A stretch of 64,000 bases of DNA, from NCBI GenBank assembly GCA_029204225.1, contig CM055104.1, positions 41,741,095-41,805,094 of the forward strand, given 5' to 3'. The notes beneath the pieces were generated by a model. The model was not told where the DNA came from, did not search any database, and was given only the letters and a program-made list of their open reading frames with translations. The stretch's first letter is position 1; every line of letters starts with the position of its first letter. The DNA comes from Diphasiastrum complanatum. Taxonomy: Eukaryota; Streptophyta; Lycopodiopsida; Lycopodiales; Lycopodiaceae. The position numbers were made by a program, and so were the translations under genes. Shown piece by piece: positions 56,991 through 64,000 of the stretch.

Positions 56991-58131
56991 TCATTGCAAT
57001 TGTATAAAAAAGGGACGGATGGAATTATTTGTAGATGTCTCACCGAGGGAAAAACAACCCCCATCATTTCCCTCACCCATGAAGGAAGTGGCAGTGGACA
57101 TTTCTCATCAAAGACGACATTGCAAAAAATATTATTGGCCGGATTCTGGTGGCCAACCTTGTTTAAGGATACACATCAATTTGTAATGGCATGCGATGTA
57201 TGTCAATGTGCAAAACGACCTCAATTCAAAGATTTCATGCCATTAAATCCCATATGGTCTGACCAAGCATTTTTCAAACGGAGAATTGTCTATGTGGAGC
57301 AATTAGCCCAGCTGCTAGATTCACACAATCTCGATATATTATAGTAGCCACTGACTATTGAACCAAGTAGGCTGAAGCTCGAATGGTCAAATCTACAGAT
57401 GCAAAATCCACTGCCAAATTCCTCTACGAGCAGGTTATAGTGCGTTTTGGTTGCCCATTAGCAATTGTTAGTGATAGGGAACACACTTCTTAAATGCAGT
57501 GATTGAACACTTACTCTCCACCTTTTTAGTGGTCCATAGGAAAAGTGCCCCTTATTACCCTCGTTGTAATGGCCAAGTTGAGTCTACTAATAAGGTCTTA
57601 TGCGAAATCCTTACTAAGACTGTAGAGGTCAGTTGGTCTGATTGGGAATTGAAGTTACATGCCGCACTTTGGGCTTATGGCACAACCCCTAAGAAATCTA
57701 CTAGATCTACCCCTTTTCAGTTGACTTATGGCAAGGAAGCAGTTATGCCAGTTGAATTTTATGTCCCATCCTTACGCCTAGCCTATGATCTGCAATTGGA
57801 TTCTAAACAAATCTTAGCCAATCACTTATTTCATTTTGAAAAGCTTTGTGAAACCCATACTATTAGTGTCCATGCACAACAGGTTCACAAGCATAGACAA
57901 AAAGATTGGCATGATCGTCTAATTAAGCTTAAGAAGTTTAAAGACGGAGATAAGGTCCTATTGTACCAAGCTAAGGCACATAAGGGGAAGTTCAAATTCA
58001 CGGGGCAAGGGCCATATTTGATTGATCAGATCTTTTCGTCAAGTTATGCCCGTCTTAAAACACTTGATGGAATCCCCTTAGATTCTGTAGTGAATGGGAG
58101 TCATCTTAGACAGTATCATGAAATGTACTGA
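56991..58131 (+). pseudogene. pol: Gypsy integrase (gypsy-1 type)
   Basis: The H2C2 domain H-E-G-S-G-S-G-H-F...C-D-V-C-Q-C-A-K-R is in 56994-57344. The core, V-R-F-G-C-P-L-A-I-V-S-D-R, lies near 57440-57475. The long C-terminal frame 57499-58131 has VHRKSAPYYPRCNGQVESTN, WELKLHAALWAYGTT and GPYLIDQIFSSSY, ending H-L-R-Q-Y-H-E-M-Y at a natural-looking stop. This last frame is intact and better kept than the equivalent in gypsy-1. No chromodomain. Confidence 0.86.
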
Positions 58132-58338
58132 TCACATTCGTCGTTCTATGTGTTGCCTGAACTACCCGTCCCCTTGTCGTTTTGTGTGTGTATTTTTCGC
58201 TTTATTTGTTTTTTCATCTATTTTCTTCTAGATCCAATCTCATTGTTTGCACATTAGAAATCAGTCGACTAGATAAAATGAGTGCACGATCTATCTCGAT
58301 CTGACCTCCATTCACTTCAGATCTATCAAGCAAGTCCA
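58132..58338. other. Spacer between two gypsy fragments
   Basis: T-rich, then AG-rich sequence after the integrase stop; probably 3' sequence of the first gypsy. The junction to gypsy-2 RT is near 58339. No LTR start is visible. Confidence 0.4.
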
Positions 58339-59050
58339 GATCTATCTTTAAGCAAGAGCTGCTTTATCTCGGTCATAAGATCACAGTAAATGGGATCAAG
58401 ATTGACGAGGATAAAATCAAGATTGTGATTGAGTGGCCAATTCCGGGAACTGTGAGGCAAGTAAAGTCATTTTTAGGTTTTACACTTTTCTTCAAAAACT
58501 TTATTGAGGATTATGCTAAGTTGGCAGCACCACTTAATAATCTAACAAAAGGATTTGTTAATAGAAAGAAAAAGAGGAATCAACCTAGTCCGAACGAGGA
58601 ATTGAATCAATGTTTTGAAAAACTTAAAACAATGATTGTTTCAGCTCCCGTGTTACAAATTGCAAATCCAGAATTACCTTACATCGTGAGAACGGACACA
58701 AGTGAAATTTGCAGTTGGAGCGGTTCTATTACAAATGGATAGGCCACTAGCGTTTGAGAACAAAAAATTCATTGGTCCTCAGTTGCGTTATACTACGCAG
58801 GAAAAGGAATTGTTTGTTGTAATCCATGCACTTAAAACCTGGAGACACTACTTGTATGATAGTAAATTTTTAGTGTGTACGGATCACCAGCCTCTTAAGT
58901 ATTTTTGTAATCAACATGATCTTCGGGGGAGAAAAGCTCAATGGACTGAATTGATGCAAGAATTTGATCATGAAATCTGTTAAATAAGAGACAGCTCTAA
59001 TCAAGTTGCAGATGCTCTTAGTGGGATCGATGAACTGAACGAGTTGTCAT
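58339..59050 (+). pseudogene. pol: Gypsy-2 RT thumb and RNase H
   Basis: Starts inside RT at L-L-Y-L-G-H-K-I-T-V-N-G, then KIDEDKIKIVIEWPIPGTVR and V-K-S-F-L-G-F. RNase H follows: R-T-D-T-S-E (58690), a shift near 58720, then LRYTTQEKELFVVIHALKTW, TDHQPLKYFCNQHDLRGRKAQW, a TAA in the I-C-x-I-R-D-S-S-N region at 58981, V-A-D-A-L-S. It is a different gypsy lineage from gypsy-1. The 5' half is missing. Confidence 0.87.
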
Positions 59051-59099
59051 TCACCCAGATTTCTACAGAGCTATATCTTCTGCTGAGAGGATATATAAA

Positions 59100-60345
59100 T
59101 CAGACTCCCACTTTAGTCACATTTGGAACATTGTTTAGATCGGAAGAAATGTGGACAATGTTGAGTCAGAAATACAAGGGACTCAACTAACTAAGAAAAA
59201 TAAGAAGATTGTGGAACAGTTCACCATTCGAGATGGATTACTATTTTGGAATGGAAAAGTTTGTGTACTTGGTGATGATGAGCTCAAACGTAAGATTTTG
59301 TTTGAATGTGATGACATACCCTATGCAGGACATCCCAGTATACACAGGACTCTGGACTTGATTAAAAGAGAATTTTATTGGCCAAAGCTCAAGCCATATG
59401 TCGAGTCATATATTGTTAAATGCAAACCCTGTCAACTAGCAAAGGCTGAATGCCATAAGGTTGGTGGTTTGTGCATTCGTTAGATACCCCCTGATAAGAA
59501 ATGGAAAAGCATATCTATGGATTTTGTAGTTGGACTTCCAAAGAACCAACGGCAAAATGATTCTATTTGGGTTGTAGTGGATTGGTTAACTAAGTTAGGT
59601 GCATTCATACCAATCAAGTCAACTATAAAGCTTCTGAATTAGCCCAGATCTTTGTTGAAAGATTATTTCGGTTGTATGGTCTGCCTAGTGACATTGTTAG
59701 TGATAGAGATCCTAAGTTCACAAGTCACTTTTAGTCAGCAATATTCCATAAACTGGAAACTTCTTTGAGTTTAAGTTTTTCTGATCATCCTGAATCAGAT
59801 GGCCAGACAGAAAGGACTAATAAAACTATGAAAGATATTTTGAGGATGTATGTTTCTCACAAGAAATCTCATTGGAAAGATTATCTCCCAGTGGTTGAAT
59901 TTGCATATAATAGTAGAAAACATTCTGCTACAGGTTACAATCCTTTTATGCTTATGTACGGTTTTCAACCTAGATCTCTAGTAAATGTTGAGACAAAGTC
60001 TGTTAAGATCCAGAAGGTTGCTGCTTTTTTGCATGATATGCAAGAGATGTTGCAAGTGGCTAATGATAGTATCCGTAGTGCTTAGGATAAAGCTAAACAC
60101 TCTACCGATCTTAAGAGATCTCCAAGAGATTTTAAAGTTGATGACTGGGTATATCTTAGGATTCCAAAAGATTTCAAGATGTTACGTATAGGGAAGCATT
60201 ATAAGTTGTTTACTCGTTATTGTGGACCTTTCAAGATTGTACGTAGAATTGGTTCTTTGACGTATGAACTCGATCTTCAAGAAAAATTGACTGCACACCC
60301 CGTGTTTCATGTAAGTCGTTTGAAACTAAGTTAAATGATGGTGAT
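59100..60345 (+). pseudogene. pol: Gypsy-2 integrase
   Basis: The H2C2 domain is in 59151-59483 (A-G-H-P-S-I-H-R-T-L ... C-K-P-C-Q-L-A-K). Core: SISMDFVVGLPKNQRQNDSI (59510-59570), a shift near 59625, L-V-S-D-R-D-like sequence near 59700, then SDHPESDGQTERTNKTM (59780). C-terminal barrel: DDWVYLRIPKDF ... HPVFHVSRLKLS. In-frame TAGs sit at 59482, near 59731 and 60083, at positions where family proteins have Q or W. Chromodomain absent. Confidence 0.87.
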
Positions 60346-60583
60346 ACAATTGGATCGGATGAGGATTTATCTCATTTGGAAGATTTGTCACTTAGTGTAC
60401 CTTTGGAACCTGAGAAAGTGCTCAGAACCAGAGATAAACAATTGAGAAATCGTTCTATCTCTGAGTGCTTAATTTGGTGGAAGGGTCGTACTGAGGATGA
60501 TGATTTGTAGGGGAGAGTCGATAGCATAAAAGAGAATTTCCCGAAGTTTAGCTTCTAAGGATAGAAACAGTTTGAGGGAAGAA
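60346..60583 (+). pseudogene. Gypsy-2 pol C-terminal tail and polypurine tract
   Basis: In shifted frames the tail reads L-R-T-R-D-K-Q-L-R-N-R-S-I-S-E, the usual end of such integrases, to a TAG near 60508. The purine-rich GTTTGAGGGAAGAA (60570-60583) directly precedes TGTTATG and is the polypurine tract. Confidence 0.75.
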
Positions 60584-61060
60584 TGTTATGTCCATGACCA
60601 GTACATAAGATACAGTATAGTCCTAGTCTTGGATATACGGTACTTCAGTGAAACAAGCTATTAGTTATGCCACGTCATACTGGATGTGACCCGAAAGTAA
60701 CTAATATCCTTGTGAGGCCTAGGACATACTAAATGGAGTTTAGACAAGGTATGAGACAGTGTATGGATGTGTAGAGTTATCAATAGCAATTCTATGAATA
60801 GTTGATCCATGCTTAGGACTCTATTCTTGATGAATCTACGTATAGGGAACTTAGGGCTCTGCATGGCTATGTGCCCAAGATGCTTTTGGCTCTATATATT
60901 GGGTCCAAACTCACCCTACTCCTCATTATGGTCGTGGATTCATTGCCAGGCTCTCATTCTACATTCATGCTTCTTGTTCCTTGGCTTGGGGGTGAAGCTT
61001 CTAGAGTTTGATTGGATGCTTCTGCTTGGTTGGGTAATTTCTCCATTGTGTTTGTAATTT
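60584..61060 (+). repeat. Gypsy-2 3' LTR (plus orientation)
   Basis: Starts TGTTATGTCCATGACC after the polypurine tract. TATA-like CTCTATATATTGGG near 60890, then GGCTTGGGGGTGAAGC near 60977. Its inner end merges with the inverted LTR between 61060 and 61140, so the normal end is not seen. Confidence 0.75.
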
Positions 61061-61139
61061 GTAAGCAGGATCCAAGGAGCTTCCCTTATAGTGTGTTATC
61101 TCTGAGTAATGTAATAACCCTAAAGGATTACCCCTAAGA

Positions 61140-61553
61140 TGAGGATAGGAGAACACAATAGGAGAGACTATGGAGCCAAACTGCCCAACCATTCCTGGAT
61201 CTAGCCCCCAAGCCATACCATGTGAAGCAAGAGGAGAAGAGAGAAACTGGTAACCTAAACCCAATATGTCGACATGAGAGTAGAGTCATGTGCATGAAAC
61301 CATGCAACCCCCATGTAGGTCAACTATAAATAGGTCTCATCTCTTCATGCTGTCCTCTTGCCCATATCTGTCACACAAACATGCAATACTCCATATGTCT
61401 CAATTAGAGTGTCTGGGTTCTCTCAAGGTTATTAGTCACAAACTGGCCTTGACATGGAATAAAATCATGGTGTGACCAACAATCTTGAACACTAGAGGGC
61501 CGATCTACCATATTAGGACTATTCCAGGTCCTTAACCGATTATGGCCATAACA
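61140..61553 (-). repeat. Gypsy-2 family LTR (minus orientation)
   Basis: Read on the minus strand it starts TGTTATGGCCATAATC at 61553, and shares CTATTTATAGTT, CATATTGGGTTTAGG and GGCTTGGGGGCTAGA with the plus-strand LTR in the same order. Outside it, on the minus strand, a second polypurine tract (CAGTTTAAGGAGAGAA) ends exactly at 61554. Confidence 0.75.
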
Positions 61554-64000
61554 TTCTTCTCTCCTTAAACTGCTTCTATCCTTAGAAGCTCCTCAAGACA
61601 TGAAAGAATTACAGGAACAGTTCCTTTAACTTTTAATATTAATAGAGAAAATCATTATTCTTAGTTTGACTTCCATATCAAACAAGTACTCAGAGATAAC
61701 CAATTTTTCAATTGTTAATCTATGTTCTGGAGTACACACTCTGGTCTAAAAGTACACTAAGCAATAAATTTCTCAACTAGGTTACACTCAACACAAGTTA
61801 GTAACATCACCTTCATGTAAAAACACTTACATGAACTCTAAGTGAAAAATTACCTAACTTAGGAGATCAAAGTTAAAGAAAATAATAATAATAATCACAG
61901 TCTGAAATTATCCACAAACTCTGACAAACAATTCATAAAAACTTCCAAGTAAATCTATCCTTAGAATACAATTCTAAGATAAGATATTTCATTCAACTAG
62001 AATCTCTAGGAGAATCATTAAGATATAGAATGATTAGAACTCACCTCTGAATATCCCAGATACTCTTTTGAGTTAAATGCTCATGTTTCTAGCACCAAAT
62101 ACAAGAAAATAACATTCATTCATCTTAATAGACTTTCTATCTCCTATGATATCTGGAGATCCAATCAAAAGAAGAAATGTACTCAAGCATCTGTAGACCA
62201 TAAACTATAGCAGAATAGCATCCACTAGATAAATTAAATTCTCCACAAGTAAAATAACTTTCCTTGTGAAAATGTCTGTGAGATCCATAGGTTCTCAATA
62301 ATACTGGAGTAGAGAGATTCAAGACATTGATTCGAATTCTTACTCAATTAATAGATCAAGAATTAATCATCACACTTAATAATCATCTCAATTCCTTACA
62401 ATCCAGTAACAACAATTAAGTAACTATTTATGATCCATCAACCGTAAATAAGTAGATTCGTATGATTCTTCAATCATAATTTTCTGGAATCCAAAATCAT
62501 ATTTAATCATTCACAAGATACTAGAGTATATGTTCCACATAACTCAGGAAAAGTAAGAATCATTCCAAAATCTTTCCACTAAGAAAATACTGGATTTAGG
62601 AATATTCTTGAAATAGGATTCTTTAACTGAAGTGCAAGATTCAAGGTCTATTAACCATTGGTAATTAAATATTGAACACATACCAAAATGACAATCATCT
62701 TCAACTACAAAAACTTTAGATTACAAATAAGTACTCAAATTAATTGCCAATGATTCAAAAATCTCAAATGTCTAGGTGAAGAATTCAATTATACTAGTAT
62801 GACACCACATTTAGATTTTTATCCAAATCATTTATAAGTTAATCCATAAATCTTCCATACAAAGATTTGTTAACTCTGCAAGTATCTGTCAAAACAATAC
62901 TTGATCATATGTTCATATTCACCGACTAGGTTAAGTGCACCAAATAACCCTAGTAACCAAGAATACACAATAGATTCATACAAGATTAATTGTGCACATA
63001 TGTGAATAATCTCACTATGACCCAGTACATAAACACATTCTTATCTGGCAGATTCCTCCAGAACCCACATATGTACACATCTCACTGAGATCTTGTAACT
63101 CAGCTACAAAAGACTTTCTATTTCTCATGAGTAAATAACATATCCGAGAAATCTCTGAGACGAATAACATTCACTCTCAATAGTTTTTCCATTCAGTTTA
63201 CCTCTAACAACATAATTTCTTTCACTCGATCAACCCCTCTTTGATCCTAGTACTCAAACTAAGATTAGGTTGATCCCAATACAGAACTCTCATACTTAAA
63301 TTTTGATCAAACTTACTTCTATTCCAATCAAAATGGAATCAGTAACCTTTGACCTTTCACTTTACTACTTATAGATAATGATTCAAATATCAAACCTATT
63401 CTAGTTCCAGATTGTCCACACAATCCCTAGAGAATTTCTCTTATTTGAAAAGTTCCAATTAGGTATATTACTCTGAATTTATCCGAAATTACTTTTAGAC
63501 CAAATCTCATTTCTATACCACAACTGGTTATCTTCCAAAAGCTATGCAACCAACAGATTCCCAAATAGAATTTTATCCCACCACTTCACCTCTCCTTTTA
63601 AAGAAATCATAAATTTCAATAAAAGTTAGCTAAAAAGATGATATATGAAAATATTTAAATCCAAGAAAGTCAGTAATAAGTGCTTCCACTAAAGGATTCA
63701 CTTCATTACAAACATGACTTCTCCTTCAAATATTTCCAATCTGAGTGATAGAAACTACTATTCCATCGAAATTCATTTATGCAACAAAGATATTCTAGGT
63801 TTAAGAAATTGAAACATTTTAACCTTAGAATTTATCTGAATTCCATGTCTATTCACACAATGTAGTAATTTATATGACATAACATTCTTTCAGAAGAATA
63901 ACTTCATGCTGGAAAGAATCATATAAATCAGTCTGATATCTTATATTCGAGAAATTACTAAGAAGTAAAGGATTAATTAAGAAAGTGAGAAATAGATTTG
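61554..64000 (-). pseudogene. Decayed minus-strand gypsy-2 element (RT to 3' end)
   Basis: Nucleotide phrases match gypsy-2 in reverse order. The pol tail with TTATCTCTGAGTACTTG lies at 61690 (compare 60460). The integrase C-terminus is near 61950-62010 and the core end near 62150-62330 (minus ATTCTGCTATAGTTTATGG, compare 59920). A probable RNase H/RT region lies at 63390-63930. Distances between blocks agree with gypsy-2. No frame is open beyond 61 codons. The element continues past the right edge. Confidence 0.65.

Noticed and set aside
60661-61475. Small open frames inside the tail-to-tail LTR region
   Set aside because: They fall in LTR sequence, differ between the two mirrored halves, and show no motif.

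Overview
The window is a block of land-plant nuclear DNA made almost entirely of LTR retrotransposons, and I see no host protein gene, rRNA or tRNA gene. The plant assignment rests on Ty1/copia and Ty3/gypsy polyproteins of plant type, plant primer-binding sites (TGGTATCAGAGC-like for copia, a tRNA-Asp-like site for the large gypsy element), polypurine tracts next to TGTTGG or TGTTAT LTR starts, and long CT/GA microsatellites inside LTRs. I cannot name the species. The repeat density suggests a large, slowly purged genome. Nearly every reading frame is broken by stops, frameshifts or deletions.

Layout, left to right. 1-2340: gypsy gag-protease remnant (-). 2391-4102: 3' end of a copia element (+) with its LTR. 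4130-4670: scrap of a gypsy family seen again at the right edge. 5084-13540: a three-level nest. A solo gypsy LTR (target duplication TTGAC) is split by a full copia element, copia-1 (5362-13090, -, duplication AGGCC), whose pol is split by a solo copia LTR (8664-9496, duplication ATACT). 13541-15475: no genes. 15476-25010: copia-2 (-), with copia-3 (18343-24810, -) inserted in its gag. Copia-3 is itself interrupted by a 970-bp insertion with inverted ends and a long palindrome. 26727-28145: a short LTR-internal-LTR derivative. 28497-31195: copia-4 (+), 5' LTR through protease. 31196-34061: copia-5 (-), a relative facing it.

34066-53757: three copies (the last partial) of a roughly 3.2-3.5 kb non-coding repeat unit in direct orientation. 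Gypsy-1 (37300-49730, -) sits at the boundary between copies 1 and 2. It is the most complete element: two LTRs, PBS, gag with four zinc-knuckle motifs, protease, RT, RNase H, integrase, an accessory ORF with a coiled coil between integrase and the 3' LTR, and a polypurine tract. 53762-54115: copia RNase H scrap (+). 55261-58131: gypsy LTR-like sequence and a pol fragment of gypsy-1 type (+). 58339-61060: gypsy-2 (+), RT to 3' LTR. 61140-64000: a second, more decayed gypsy-2 element on the opposite strand, joined tail to tail with the first.

The genes are retrotransposon modules (capsid, protease, reverse transcriptase/RNase H, integrase) that together make a particle, copy the RNA and insert the cDNA. 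No copy here looks fully functional. The features most worth following up are the gypsy-1 accessory ORF and the repeated CTTCGCC motif in both gypsy-1 spacers, reiterated PBS-like modules at the end of the copia-1 LTR, the tail-to-tail LTR pair, the palindromic insertion in copia-3, and CT/GA tracts placed downstream of TATA boxes in unrelated LTRs. All coordinates were read by eye; LTR termini with target duplications are exact, and degraded domain limits are approximate.
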